DNA from: Acidobacteriota bacterium
GTDB lineage: Bacteria; Acidobacteriota; Terriglobia; Versatilivoradales; Versatilivoraceae
Direction of reading: 5' to 3'
DNA: 57,633 nt
Assembly (NCBI GenBank): GCA_022826755.1
Contig: JAJDUG010000070.1
Location: 1 to 57,633 of the forward strand
The notes under the pieces were generated by a model. That model did not search any database, was not told the DNA's origin, and worked only from the letters and a program-made list of their open reading frames with translations. The stretch's first letter is position 1. Every line of letters begins with the position of its first letter. Below are positions 33,760-44,400 of the stretch, piece by piece. A program made the position numbers and the translations under genes.

Positions 33760-35685
33760 CTAGGGCCGCACTGCCTTTTTGTCCCGTAAATCCTGAATCA
33801 AATCCAGAAATTTTTCAAAGGAAAAAGAGCCTATATCACCGTCAAACCGGTTCCTGACCGACAGGGTACCGTTTTCCAGCTCCCTGTCCCCCAAGATGAC
33901 CATGAAGGGCACTTTCTCAATTTGAGCTCTCCGGATCTTGGCGTTGACCTTTTCGTTCCGCAGATCCGTCCTGACGCGAAACTTTTCCTGAGCCAGCCTG
34001 GCCTCTAGGGCCGAGGCCGCCTCCGCATGTCGCTGGCTGATCGGCAGGATAACGACCTGGACCGGTGACAGCCACAGAGGAAACGCCCCGGCGTAATGTT
34101 CGATCAGTATCCCGAAGAAGCGTTCCAAGGACCCCAGCAGGGCCCGGTGGACCATGTAGGGACGGTGCGATTTTCCGTCTTCTCCCACAAAGGAGAGATC
34201 GAAGCGCTCCGGAAGATTGAAATCGAACTGAATGGTGGTGCACTGCCAGGAGCGGCCGATGGCATCCTTGATCTTTAGGTCGATCTTGGGTCCGTAAAAG
34301 GCGCCCCCTCCTTCGTCGGTGCTGTAGTCCAGTCCTCGCGCCTCCACCGCTCTGCGCAGCGCCTCGGTGGAAATGTCCCAGTCTTCGATCGAGCCGACGT
34401 ACTTCTCCGGCCGCGTCGACAGAAAGACCTCGAGATCGCTGAAGCCGAAACTGCGCAGCAGCGCCAGGGTGAAGTCCAGCACACCCAGGATTTCCTCTTC
34501 GATCTTCTCCGGCTGGCAAAAGATGTGGGCGTCGTCCTGGGTGAATCCCCGCACCCGCAGCAATCCCTGCAGCACTCCCGAACGCTCGTAACGGTACACG
34601 GTTCCGGTTTCGGCCCACCTCAAGGGAAGCTCGCGATAGCTCCGCAACTGATTCTTGTAAATGAGGATATGGAACGGGCAGTTCATGGGCTTGAGCTGAT
34701 AGTCCACCTCGTCCACTTCCATCGCCGAATACATGCTCTGTCGGTAGAAGTCGACGTGCCCGCTGGTGCGCCACAGGTCCTGCTTGGCGATATGGGGCGT
34801 GTATACGAATTGGTAGCCGCCGCTGAGATGCTGCTGTCGCCAGAAATCTTCGATCTCGTTGCGAATCAAGGCTCCATTGGGGTGCCAGAAGACCAGGCCC
34901 GGGCCTGCATCCTCCTGCAGGCTGAACAGGTCCAGCTCCTTGCCGATGCGGCGGTGATCGCGTTTCTTGGCCTCCTCCAGTTGATGGAGATAGACGGCGA
35001 GCTGCTTCTTGTCGTAGAACGAGGTTCCATAGATTCGCTGGAGCTGCTGGTTGGTCTCGTCACCCTTCCAATAGGCCCCGGCCACCGACAACAGCTTCAT
35101 CGCCTTGATCCTGCCCAGGGATGGAATGTGAGGTCCCCTGCAAAAATCGACCAGGCTCCCGACCTTGTAGCAGGAAAAGCGCTCCCCGGCCCTTTCCTGA
35201 ATCAACTCGCACTTGAGGCCGGCGCCCTGCTTCCGGAACCATTCCAACCCCTCCGGCTTGTCCATCCATAGTCGTTCAAAGGGATAGTCGGCCTTCACCA
35301 GCTCCAACATCCGCCGCTCGATGATCTCCAGCTCCTCGGCCGTAAAGGGAGCATCCCGCTGAAAATCGTAGTAGAAGCCGTTTTCGATGGGTGGGCCTAT
35401 ACCCAACTGGGTCCCCGGAAACAGTTCAATGACCGCCAGCGCCAGCAGGTGGGCGCTGCTGTGACGGTAGACCTGCAGAGCCTCCGGGTCCCGCTCGGTC
35501 AGGATGGTGACCGCGGCGTCGCTGTCCAGGCTGGTGGTCAAATCCACCAGTTGGCCATCCACCTTGCCCACCAGGGCCGCTCGCGCCAGGCGCGACCCGA
35601 TGGACCGGGCCACATCCAAAACGGTTGTTCCGGAATCGAACTCCTTCTGGCTGCCGTCCGGCAGTGTCACTGTAATCTGGCTCAT
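33760..35685 (-). CDS. thrS: Threonyl-tRNA synthetase
   Basis: A 641-aa protein with TGS domain (about 1-62), editing domain ('YRHSSAHLLALAV', 'YYDFQRDAPFTAEELE'), class II catalytic core with zinc-site 'MNCPFHILIY' and motif 2 'RWAETGTVYRYERSGVLQGLLRVRGF' (given in part by position, about 345-370), and an anticodon-binding domain (about 540-641). It is the first gene of the thrS-infC-rpmI-rplT-pheST block, with its own promoter upstream. Confidence 0.97.
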   Translation of the reverse strand: MSQITVTLPDGSQKEFDSGTTVLDVARSIGSRLARAALVGKVDGQLVDLTTSLDSDAAVTILTERDPEALQVYRHSSAHLLALAVIELFPGTQLGIGPPIENGFYYDFQRDAPFTAEELEIIERRMLELVKADYPFERLWMDKPEGLEWFRKQGAGLKCELIQERAGERFSCYKVGSLVDFCRGPHIPSLGRIKAMKLLSVAGAYWKGDETNQQLQRIYGTSFYDKKQLAVYLHQLEEAKKRDHRRIGKELDLFSLQEDAGPGLVFWHPNGALIRNEIEDFWRQQHLSGGYQFVYTPHIAKQDLWRTSGHVDFYRQSMYSAMEVDEVDYQLKPMNCPFHILIYKNQLRSYRELPLRWAETGTVYRYERSGVLQGLLRVRGFTQDDAHIFCQPEKIEEEILGVLDFTLALLRSFGFSDLEVFLSTRPEKYVGSIEDWDISTEALRRAVEARGLDYSTDEGGGAFYGPKIDLKIKDAIGRSWQCTTIQFDFNLPERFDLSFVGEDGKSHRPYMVHRALLGSLERFFGILIEHYAGAFPLWLSPVQVVILPISQRHAEAASALEARLAQEKFRVRTDLRNEKVNAKIRRAQIEKVPFMVILGDRELENGTLSVRNRFDGDIGSFSFEKFLDLIQDLRDKKAVRP

Positions 35686-35718
35686 CTCTTGCTCACCAAC
35701 TCCTGCCTCCTCAACGGC

Positions 35719-35747
35719 AAAGTACCAAATAAACCCAGCTTGGTCAA
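35719..35747 (-). promoter_or_regulatory. thrS promoter
   Basis: On the minus strand TTGACC (35747-35742), a 17-base spacer and TACTTT (35724-35719). The ATG is at 35685, giving a leader of about 28 bases with GGAGG-type sequences. A leader this short leaves no room for a T-box or a large operator. The rest of 35748-35924 shows no gene. Confidence 0.55.
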
Positions 35748-35924
35748 TATCCTAGCCCCGGCATCCGGGGGCATCCCTTCCAACGGGCAAGGGAAGTTTC
35801 ACCGAGTTCGCGCGACTCCCGCCGACACCCGGCGATGCAAACTCTACCGGAAAACGGGCCGCTCGCGTACTATTGTTTCTTGGCCCGCAACGGCCCGCAA
35901 TTCCCGATGGCGGCCTAGCATACG

Positions 35925-37523
35925 ATGAATGTCCCACTCACTCCACTGATGTTCCTTCGCCGTTCGGTGAAGCTCCACCCCGACAAGACGGCCGTGGTCT
36001 GCGGAGACCGGCGCTTCAGCTACCGCCAATTCAGCCGGCGAATCCACCGATTGTCCCGCTTGCTGGTATCTCTGGGCGTCAAGCCCGGAACGGTGGTGGC
36101 CTATCTCAGCCGCAATGGTCACCGCCTGCTGGAAGCCTACTACGGGGTGGTGCAGACCGGCGCCATCTTTCTGCCGCTCAATGTGCGCCTCACTGCCGAG
36201 GATTTCCGTTACATCCTCAACCACTCCGAAGCGCGGCTGCTGCTGCTGGAAGAAGAGTTCCTTCCCCTGATCGGCGAAGTTCGCGGAGAGTTGCCCCGCC
36301 TCGACCGCGTTCTCCTTCTGGATGGCGAGCCCCGCCTTTCCTGGATTCACCCCATCGGCTACGAGCAAGCCATCCAGGAGCGCAGTCCGGATCCCTTCCC
36401 CGAAGCCATTCAGGAGGAGGACTCGGTTGCCGAGCTGTTCTACACCAGTGGAACCACGGCTCGGCCCAAGGGAGTGATGCTGACCCACCGCAATCTCTAC
36501 CTGCACGCCCTGAGCGTCGTCTTCGCCTTGCATAACCGCGAGACCGACGTGCAATTGCACACCATTCCACTGTTCCATGCCAACGGATGGGGCGCCACTC
36601 ACAGCATCACCTGCGTCGGTGGGACCCATGTCATGCTGCGCCACTTTCGGCCCCGGACCGTTCTGGAACTGATCCGCAACGAAGGAGTGACCACTCTCAA
36701 CCTGGTTCCCACCATGGCCACCCTGCTGCTCAATTCGCAGGCCATCCCCAACTACCGTCATGACAGCCTCCGACTGATTCATTTGGGAGGATCTTCCGTC
36801 CCTCCGGAAATGGTCCGCCAACTGGAGGCCGCCTTCGGATGCGAATGCAGTTGCGGCTACGGCTTGACGGAAACCTCACCCGTCCTGACGGTGTCCCTGC
36901 CCAAGTCACACCTGCGGGAGGACGGCGAGGCACGCTTTCGTCGTGCAGCCATGACCGGGTTGGAACTGCCGGGCAGCGAAGTCAGGGTAATCGACCGGCA
37001 CGGGCGGGACGTGGCCGCCGACGGACGGACGGTGGGCGAAATCGTAGCCAGAAGCAACGTGGTCATGAAGGGCTATTGGAAGCAACCCGAGGAAACAGCC
37101 AGGGTCTTGAAGCAGGGATGGTTTCACACCGGCGACCTGGCCACGGTGGATTCGGAAGGCTATCTGATGATCGTGGACCGCAAGAAGGACATCATTGTGC
37201 GAGGGGGCGAAAACGTCTCCTCCATCGAGATCGAGAAGACACTCTTCGCCCATCCGGACGTGCTGGAGTGCGCCGTCATTGCGGTGCCGGACCCCAAGTG
37301 GGGAGAGTCGCCCAAGGCCCTGGTGGTCCCCAGGGAGGGAACCGAACTCTCGGAACAGGCACTGAAGCAGTATTGCCGGCAAAAGCTGGCGGCCTACAAG
37401 GTGCCGTCCAGCGTGGAGCTCCTGACCAGCCTCCCCAAGGGAGGAACGGGGAAAATTCAGAAAAAGGCTCTGCGTGAACGCTATCTCAGGAACAACGGGA
37501 AGGGTGTCCCGCAAGGAAGGTGA
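35925..37523 (+). CDS. Fatty acyl-CoA synthetase (AMP-binding)
   Basis: A 532-aa ANL-superfamily enzyme that adenylates a carboxylic acid and transfers it to CoA. The P-loop-like motif is '[18 protein letters not shown]', with 'GYGLTETSP' (A5), '[17 protein letters not shown]' (A7/A8), '[16 protein letters not shown]' and the catalytic Lys in '[15 protein letters not shown]'. The overall pattern resembles medium/long-chain acyl-CoA ligases. It ends four bases before the uxs ATG, so the two are probably co-transcribed although functionally unlike. Confidence 0.92.
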   Translation: MNVPLTPLMFLRRSVKLHPDKTAVVCGDRRFSYRQFSRRIHRLSRLLVSLGVKPGTVVAYLSRNGHRLLEAYYGVVQTGAIFLPLNVRLTAEDFRYILNHSEARLLLLEEEFLPLIGEVRGELPRLDRVLLLDGEPRLSWIHPIGYEQAIQERSPDPFPEAIQEEDSVAELFYTSGTTARPKGVMLTHRNLYLHALSVVFALHNRETDVQLHTIPLFHANGWGATHSITCVGGTHVMLRHFRPRTVLELIRNEGVTTLNLVPTMATLLLNSQAIPNYRHDSLRLIHLGGSSVPPEMVRQLEAAFGCECSCGYGLTETSPVLTVSLPKSHLREDGEARFRRAAMTGLELPGSEVRVIDRHGRDVAADGRTVGEIVARSNVVMKGYWKQPEETARVLKQGWFHTGDLATVDSEGYLMIVDRKKDIIVRGGENVSSIEIEKTLFAHPDVLECAVIAVPDPKWGESPKALVVPREGTELSEQALKQYCRQKLAAYKVPSSVELLTSLPKGGTGKIQKKALRERYLRNNGKGVPQGR

Positions 37524-37527
37524 CGGC

Positions 37528-38469
37528 ATGAAAATACTGGTTACCGGAGGCGCCGGTCTGATCGGGTCGCACCTGTGCGAAACCCTGCTCGCCCAAGGCC
37601 ACGAAGTCGTCTGCCTGGACAACTACTTCACCGGCTCCAAGCGAAACATATTCCACCTGCTGGACTCCAAGAATTTTGAAATTCTGCGCCACGACATCAT
37701 CAATCCCGTCGATATCGAGGTCGAGCAGATCTACAACCTGGCCTGTCCGGCCTCCCCGGTCTTCTACCAGTTCAATCCCGTCAGGACCATCCAGGCCAAC
37801 GTCCTGGGAGTGACCAACATGCTGGAGCTGGCCAAGCGGACCCGGTCCAGAATCCTGCAGGCGTCGACCTCGGAAGTCTACGGGGACCCCCGGGTTCATC
37901 CTCAGCCCGAAGACTACTGGGGCAACGTGAACCCCATAGGAGTCCGTGCCTGCTACGACGAAGGCAAGCGAGTGGCGGAAACCCTGATGATGGACTATGG
38001 GCGTCAGGACCGGGTCGACACCCGCATCGTCAGAATCTTCAACACCTACGGTCCCAGGATGGCGGTCAATGACGGGAGGGTGGTCAGCAACTTCATCGTC
38101 CAGGCACTGAAGGGAGAGGACCTGCGGATCAACGGCAACGGGCTGCAGACCCGGTCCTTCTGCTTTGTCTCGGATCTGGTTCGGGGTCTGGTCGCCATGA
38201 TGAACCAGGACGACTTCCGCGGACCGGTCAACCTGGGGAACCCCAGCGAGCTGACCATTCTCGATCTGGCCAGGAAGATCATTCAATTGGCCGGATCTTC
38301 CGCCAGGATCGTCCACGGAGAGGCGGCCTCGGACGACCCCGTCCGCCGGCAGCCCGATATCACGCTGGCCAGGCAAGAGCTGCGTTGGGAGCCGACCATG
38401 GATATCGATGAGGGGTTACAGCTCACCATTCCCTATTTCCGGCAACAGGTGGCGTCGTCCGGGGCCTAG
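37528..38469 (+). CDS. uxs: UDP-glucuronate decarboxylase (UDP-xylose synthase)
   Basis: A short-chain dehydrogenase/epimerase, 313 aa from ATG 37528 with GGAAGG seven bases upstream. The N-terminus '[19 protein letters not shown]' binds NAD. '[19 protein letters not shown]' is diagnostic of UXS, and the catalytic YxxxK is '[10 protein letters not shown]'. It converts UDP-glucuronate to UDP-xylose. The convergent gene downstream encodes UDP-glucose dehydrogenase, the preceding step. Confidence 0.93.
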   Translation: MKILVTGGAGLIGSHLCETLLAQGHEVVCLDNYFTGSKRNIFHLLDSKNFEILRHDIINPVDIEVEQIYNLACPASPVFYQFNPVRTIQANVLGVTNMLELAKRTRSRILQASTSEVYGDPRVHPQPEDYWGNVNPIGVRACYDEGKRVAETLMMDYGRQDRVDTRIVRIFNTYGPRMAVNDGRVVSNFIVQALKGEDLRINGNGLQTRSFCFVSDLVRGLVAMMNQDDFRGPVNLGNPSELTILDLARKIIQLAGSSARIVHGEAASDDPVRRQPDITLARQELRWEPTMDIDEGLQLTIPYFRQQVASSGA

Positions 38470-38640
38470 CCGGCTCGCACATGTCACCAATTTAGGGGCA
38501 AGAAAACACCCATTGACAAGTCTCGAGTCTCGTCTTGTGCCTTTTGTGGTTGTGTCCTTCGCAAAAGGCTCGATGCCAAAGAGATTCTGAGAATCGATGC
38601 GGCCTTCCCTTGGCGAGATATCCGGGTCGGGCCGCACTTG
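38470..38640. other. Convergent spacer between uxs and ugd
   Basis: No gene seen. The string 'TTGTGCCTTTTGTGGTTG' (about 38534-38551) has the look of the dispersed intergenic repeats noted elsewhere. No T-tract terminator was found. Confidence 0.4.
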
Positions 38641-39960
38641 TCACCGGATGGGACCGGGGCGTCCCGTGCCGAAGTAGCGGAACCCCAGCGCACGCACTTT
38701 TCCCGGATCGAAGACGTTGCGGGAATCGAAGAGGACAGGCGCCTGCATCACCGCTTTGATCCGGGCCAGGTTGATGTTCCGGAACTCGTTCCACTCGGTA
38801 GCAATCCACAAGGCATCCGCTCCGGTAGCGGCGGCATAGGCATCCGGGCAATACACCACGTTCCTGTCATTGAGGACTTTCCGGCTGTTGGGCATGGCCG
38901 CGGGATCGTAGGCTTGAATATGGGCGCCGGCTTCCAGGAGCCTCCGGCAGATATCGATGGCGGGCGCATTGCGAATGTCGTCGGTGTTGGGCTTGAAAGC
39001 CAGCCCCAGGACGCCGATCCTCTTTCGCTCCAGGCTGCCCAACTCACCCGTGATCCTGTTGAAGACCCGCTCCTTTTGCCGTCGATTGATTTCTATCACG
39101 GCTTCCGCCAGCCTCTGAGGCGCTTCCAGGCGCCGTCCGGTCCTGGCCAGTGCCACAAGATCCTTGGGAAAGCAGGACCCCCCGAAGCCGGGCCCCGGAT
39201 GCAGAAACCTGGGACCGATCCGCTCGTCCAGCCCCATGGCTCTGGCCACATGATGGACGTCGGCTCCGACTTTCTCGCACAGGTTGGCCATCTCGTTGAT
39301 AAAGGAGATCTTGGTCGCCAGAAAGGCATTGCAGGCATACTTGATGAGTTCAGCCGTCTCCAGGCCGGTAATCACGAAGGGAGTCTCATTCAGGTAAAGG
39401 GGGCGATAGATATCCTTGACAATGGTTACCGCCCTGTCGCTTTCGGCCCCGATCACCACTCGATCGGGCCGCATGAAGTCTTCCACCGCTGAGCCTTCCC
39501 TCAGAAACTCGGGATTGGAAACCACGTCGAACTCGACCGGCCTCCTCTGCCTGCTCGTCAACAACCTCTGAATCCGTCTGGCCGTGCCAACCGGCACCGT
39601 GCTCTTGGTGACGACGACCTTGTAGTCGTGCAAGCACTCGGCCAGGGCGGCCACCACCGAATCGACCTGGCTCAGGTCGGGCGTGCCGTCCGGCAGGTCC
39701 GGGGTTCCCACGGCAATAAATACCGTCCGGGAAGCGCGGACAGCCGCCTCCAGATCCGTCGAAAAGGTCAGCCGGCCGTTCCTCAGGTTGCGATTGACCA
39801 GCTCTTCCAGGCCGGCCTCATAAAACGGCACCGTTCCGGAAGAGAGCGTTTCGATTTTCTGCGCGTCGCTGTCGATACAGCTTACGTTCAGTCCGAAATC
39901 GGCCAGCGCCGCTCCGGTCACCAAACCCACGTATCCTGTGCCTACGACGGTGATGTGCAT
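38641..39960 (-). CDS. ugd: UDP-glucose 6-dehydrogenase
   Basis: NAD-dependent four-electron oxidation of UDP-glucose to UDP-glucuronate. I chose ATG 39960 (439 aa, MHITVVGTGYVGLVTGAAL), because the longer frame adds a non-homologous leader. The NAD site is GTGYVG, the catalytic Cys is in 'GFGGSCFPKDL', 'ACNAFLATKISFINEMANL' is the dimer helix, and the C-terminal domain has 'VLGLAFKPNTDDIRNAP'. It is paired convergently with uxs. Confidence 0.95.
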   Translation of the reverse strand: MHITVVGTGYVGLVTGAALADFGLNVSCIDSDAQKIETLSSGTVPFYEAGLEELVNRNLRNGRLTFSTDLEAAVRASRTVFIAVGTPDLPDGTPDLSQVDSVVAALAECLHDYKVVVTKSTVPVGTARRIQRLLTSRQRRPVEFDVVSNPEFLREGSAVEDFMRPDRVVIGAESDRAVTIVKDIYRPLYLNETPFVITGLETAELIKYACNAFLATKISFINEMANLCEKVGADVHHVARAMGLDERIGPRFLHPGPGFGGSCFPKDLVALARTGRRLEAPQRLAEAVIEINRRQKERVFNRITGELGSLERKRIGVLGLAFKPNTDDIRNAPAIDICRRLLEAGAHIQAYDPAAMPNSRKVLNDRNVVYCPDAYAAATGADALWIATEWNEFRNINLARIKAVMQAPVLFDSRNVFDPGKVRALGFRYFGTGRPGPIR

Positions 39961-40119
39961 GTCGTCAGAGGATCCCCCGGCTTGCCCGCCGGCCACGGAT
40001 GGTCACGTCGGCCGATGGTGGCAGGGCGCTGCTTTCGCACCGCCGCCGAGCAGACCAGCCGAGGCCGTTCGTTTCACACGATTCTCTTGGAAAGCCAACG
40101 GGAAGGAGGTGCAAGAAGT

Positions 40120-41454
40120 TCAGATATTCCTCAGGGGTTCGTCGGAATCCCCGAACCGTTCCAGCTCGACACCGAACTTCGAAGCCAGCGACAGGTAGAG
40201 GCTGGACATTCGGCGGTTGGGGCCCTCGAGGTAGTCCAGGACGCGGCCGGTCTCGATATGGCCACCGGCCCGTCCCAGCAGCACCACCGGCAACTGGGAG
40301 GCATCGTGGTTTCCGGTCAGCATGCTGGAGCAGAAGAGGATGGCCGAATTGTCCAGCAGCGTCCGTTCCCCCTCCTGGATCTCGTCCAGTCGCCCCGCCA
40401 GGTAGGCCACCTGCTCGACGAAGTAGTGGTTCACCTTGAGCCAGTCGTCGGAATCCCCGTGGGAAAGCATATGGTGGATGGTGTGATCGATTCCCAGGTG
40501 GGGGAAGCGAAGCTGGGAGAGATCGTTGTTGAGCTTGAGCGTGCAGAAGCGGGTGCTGTCGGTCTGGAAGGCCAGCACCAGGATGTCGCACATCAGGCGC
40601 ATGTGCTCGTGAATGTCCTGAGGCAATCCGTCGGAGGGGCGTTGCCGGTCCGGCTTCTCCAGTGTCGGTCTCCAACCCTGCAGCATTCGGTCCTTCCCCG
40701 CCTGCTCGATTCGCCGTTCCACCTCGCGGACAGAGTTGAGGTACTCATCGAACTTGTACCGGTCCAGGGTGCTGATGCGCCGCCGCAGGTCCGTCGCTTC
40801 CTCCAGGACGGCATCCAGCACGCCGGCATCGCCGGCTTCGGCCCCACCGTCCCGGAAGAGGCGGTCAAAGGCCAGGGCCGGGTAGATCTCCAGCGGAGTG
40901 GGGGTGGTGGGAGAGCTCCAGGAGATATGGGAGCTGTAGAGCATGGAGTAGTTCTTGTGGACGCTGGCGATCGACTTTTCGCATCCCAGGACCAGGCTGG
41001 GCACCTTGGTCCCGCTCCCGAGACGCTGGGCCAGGACCTGGTCGATGCTGGTGCCGGAACGGATCTTTCCGCCGGGCGCCAGCAGCGCTCCGGAGAGGAG
41101 ATTGCCGGTCTGTGAGCTGTGAATGTTCCCCTTCAGGGCTTCGGCGTTGTAGAGTCCCCGCAGGAAGTTCAACTTGTGCTGCCAGGGCGCCAGCGGCTCC
41201 AGCACCTTGCCGAACTTCATGGATCGCCCCTCGATTCGGGCCCACCATTCCCCTTCATAGAAGCCGTTGCCGGCAAAAAGGCAGGCGAAACGAAGCGGCG
41301 CCTGCACGCCGGAGCGGGGCTGGGGGGAGACGCCGCCCCAGGCCGGAATGGACTCGAGCCAGGGCAGCGCCAGGCTCACGCCCAGGCCGCGCAACAGGGT
41401 GCGCCGGGTGAAGTCGACCTTCCGGCCCGGATGCTGCGATTCAATGGAATTCAT
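40120..41454 (-). CDS. Tat-exported DUF1552 family protein
   Basis: A 444-aa protein with a twin-arginine signal ('FTRRTLLRGLGVSLALPW'). The body has 'FACLFAGNGFYEGEWW', 'NFLRGLYNAEALKGNIHSS' and 'DHTIHHMLSHGD', which I associate with DUF1552. Function is not established. It is translated after the DUF1592 gene with a four-base overlap, the usual pairing in Planctomycetota and Acidobacteriota. It is probably a periplasmic partner of that cytochrome-like protein. Confidence 0.9.
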   Translation of the reverse strand: MNSIESQHPGRKVDFTRRTLLRGLGVSLALPWLESIPAWGGVSPQPRSGVQAPLRFACLFAGNGFYEGEWWARIEGRSMKFGKVLEPLAPWQHKLNFLRGLYNAEALKGNIHSSQTGNLLSGALLAPGGKIRSGTSIDQVLAQRLGSGTKVPSLVLGCEKSIASVHKNYSMLYSSHISWSSPTTPTPLEIYPALAFDRLFRDGGAEAGDAGVLDAVLEEATDLRRRISTLDRYKFDEYLNSVREVERRIEQAGKDRMLQGWRPTLEKPDRQRPSDGLPQDIHEHMRLMCDILVLAFQTDSTRFCTLKLNNDLSQLRFPHLGIDHTIHHMLSHGDSDDWLKVNHYFVEQVAYLAGRLDEIQEGERTLLDNSAILFCSSMLTGNHDASQLPVVLLGRAGGHIETGRVLDYLEGPNRRMSSLYLSLASKFGVELERFGDSDEPLRNI

Positions 41455-44400
41455 GGTTGGTCGGGGCTTCCTGCGTCCCGTCCGCGCTGGTTAAGAAACT
41501 GCGGGCTTTGCACAATGGTAGCAACTGCCGCCGAGAAACGGAAGTCGGCTCTCTCCAGGGCCTGCAGCACCTCGTCCAGGAGCCGTTCATCCGACACCTC
41601 CACCGAGCGCCCCAGGGCATACCCCAGAAGCTTGCGGCAGAAATTCCGCAGAAACTCCCCCCGCCGCTGCTCCAGCAGATAGGTCCGCAGCCCGGCCAGG
41701 TCCCGAAACTCGATGCCCGGCTGCAGTTCCACGCCGGAGTCCACCGGCCGGCCTGCCAGGTCCCGGGTGCGGCGGCGCCCGATGGGATCGAAGCCCTCCA
41801 GGGCCAACCCCAGCGGATCGATCCGGTCATGGCAGGTGGCGCATCCGGGCAGGCTGCGGTGCCTTTCCACCATCTGGCGCACCGTCAAGCCCTGGGTGTG
41901 CCGTTCGTCCTCGGGAAGCTCGGGTACGTTCGGCGGCGGTTTGGGCAGATGGTTTCCCAACAGGGTCTCGAAGATCCAGTTTCCGCGCAGAACGGGGCTG
42001 GTCCTGGAAGCACCCGACTGCTTGCTGAGCATGCTGCCCATGCCCAGCACACCCCCTCGCTGGTACTGCTTGATCCCCTGCACCCGCCTCCACTCGCTCC
42101 CCGTCACTTCGGGTTCGGGAATCCCGTAGTGGTCGGCCAGCTCCTGGTTGAGCCAGGTGTAGTCGGCATCCAGGATATCGATCACCGATCGGTCGCGGCG
42201 AAAGAACTCCTCGAAGAACCGGACCGATTCTTCATGCATATCGGCACGCCGGCGGGCGAAGGTCGGAAACAGGCGCTCGTTCTTGCCCTGGTCCTGGTCG
42301 AATTCCCGGAATCCCAGCCACTGGGCGGCAAACTCCATCGCGAGGGCGCGGGTGCGGGCATGCTTGAGCATCCTGTCGGCCTGGCCGGCCAACACCGTCG
42401 GTTCCCGGATGGAGCCGTTGGCGGCAAGTCGAAACAGCTCATCGTCGGGCATGGAGGACCAGAGGAAATAGCTGAGGCGGCTGGCCAGCTCCCAGGAGGA
42501 TACCGGTTGCGGATCCACCCCGGCCGCCGGCTGCTCGATACGATAGAGAAAGTTGGGAGACACCAGCACCCGACCCAGCAGGCTGCGGAGGGCCGGATCA
42601 TGTTCCTGCCCCTCTTCTCTCAGCGAGGTGTAGAGATTCAGGACGCCCGCTTTCTCCCGGGCCTCCAGAGGCCGGCGCCAGGCCCGCTCGGCAAACCGAA
42701 GCAAGGCATCCAGGTGCCGGGACTGCGAGGAACGCAGCTCTTCGAGATACTGCTGCGCCCGGCGGCGAATCGGCTCCTCCCGGGATTCTCGAGTGAACTT
42801 CTTGTAGTGGGCCCCGAAATTCCACCACTCGTCGAAGGAATCGGCGATGGTGAACGCGTCCCGGCTCACATAGCGCAGCTCGTGCCAGAGTCGATCCAGT
42901 GCTCTCTTCTCCTCCTCCTCCAGAACCAGCCGGCTGAGGGCCTTGTCTTCCCGGTGGAACAGAGAGATGGTGATGCCCTCGTCCACCGGGACGATCTGGC
43001 TGTAGCACATGGCCGGCGGGAACCATTTGCGGAAGGCGGCAAAGGCTTCCCGAAACCGTCCTCGGGTGGCGTCGTTCCCCACAATCACGGGATACCTGGC
43101 CGGCTCCGGGTTGGCATTGGCCTCGGGGTGGGCGTCGTTGGCGCCCACCGGGGGAACGAGACCCTGCGTCGATTGCGGAACCTCCAGGCCGGCGTGAACC
43201 TGGACGCTGCCTGCCTTGCCCAAACTGGAGTCCAGCGCCGCCTCGGCCACGAAGTTGTAGGCCTGGGCAATCCTCCGGGGCACCTCCACCCGGATGCGGG
43301 TGGATCCATCCACCAGCAGGCTGGCCTCGTCCAGGGGCTGACCGCCGGGGCGCCGGCCGAATTCGATCCCGTCCAGCCCGTTGGAAATGCCCGGCCCGGA
43401 GTCGGTCGACGGTTCGCTTCTCGAGGATTCGACCTGGCGTCCGGCAGCGGCCAGGTCGATGTCTCTCAGAAAGGGTCCATCCAGGGCGGTGATCCGGGAG
43501 TAGAGAAGGGCGTCGGGATGGTCTCGGGCGGCAGGTGGTCCCGAGTCCAGCAGTGTCGCTACCTGCCGGGCGGCCTCCGCCGACTGATGACCTGGCGCGG
43601 GGTTCGAGAGGGTGTCCAGCCAGCGGTAGAGTGCCGAACCCGGGGCAATGGCATGCAAGCGAGCGCTCGGGGGCTCCTCCAGCGTGAAAAAGCGCCAGAC
43701 GTCCGGGTTCCCGAAGGCATCCCCGTGCGGGTTGCCCTCCAGCACCGAGTCGACGACGTGGTCCGCCAGATCCCAGATACGCTCGGCTTCCGCCACTTCC
43801 CGAACGGTCAAGTCGACCCGGGTCAGATCGCAGCGGGCGTTGTGCTTGAGGGATCCCACCAGCAGCGAGATCTCATCTCCCCGGCTCAGCCGGAACCTCT
43901 GGTCGGGGCGGATGGCCCGGTGTTCGTTTTCCAGGCTCCCCGAGGCCAAAATGCGTTCGAGCCCCGACTGGCGAAGCTTCAGGACCCATTCGATGCCGTT
44001 ACCGCAGTCGAGGTGGGCATCCTCCACCCGCGCTTCCACTCCCACCGTCAGTTCCTGCGGGGAGCGCCAACCCGCCCCGACCCACCGCTGCCGGGTGGGA
44101 TGAACCACCACCGACCTGGGAGGAACCGTGCCCGGGATCTGCCAGCTTTGATCCCCGGAGTTCGCCACCAGGTAGGCGGTGTCCTGATAGGGAGCCGGCG
44201 CCGCCCCCGACAAGGGCGTGCGCCAGCCGTTGAGCTGGGCGGTTTTCTGGAGGTTTTCCATCGCCAGGGACAGAGGCTGCTCCCGACCCGATCTCGGCGG
44301 CCCGATTCCCAGGTAGCCGGTCCAACGCCGCAGCAGGTCCGGGTTCAATCCCTCACGGGAAGCGAGGGCCTCCAGATCCGGCGGGGGGCCCGGCCCCGCC

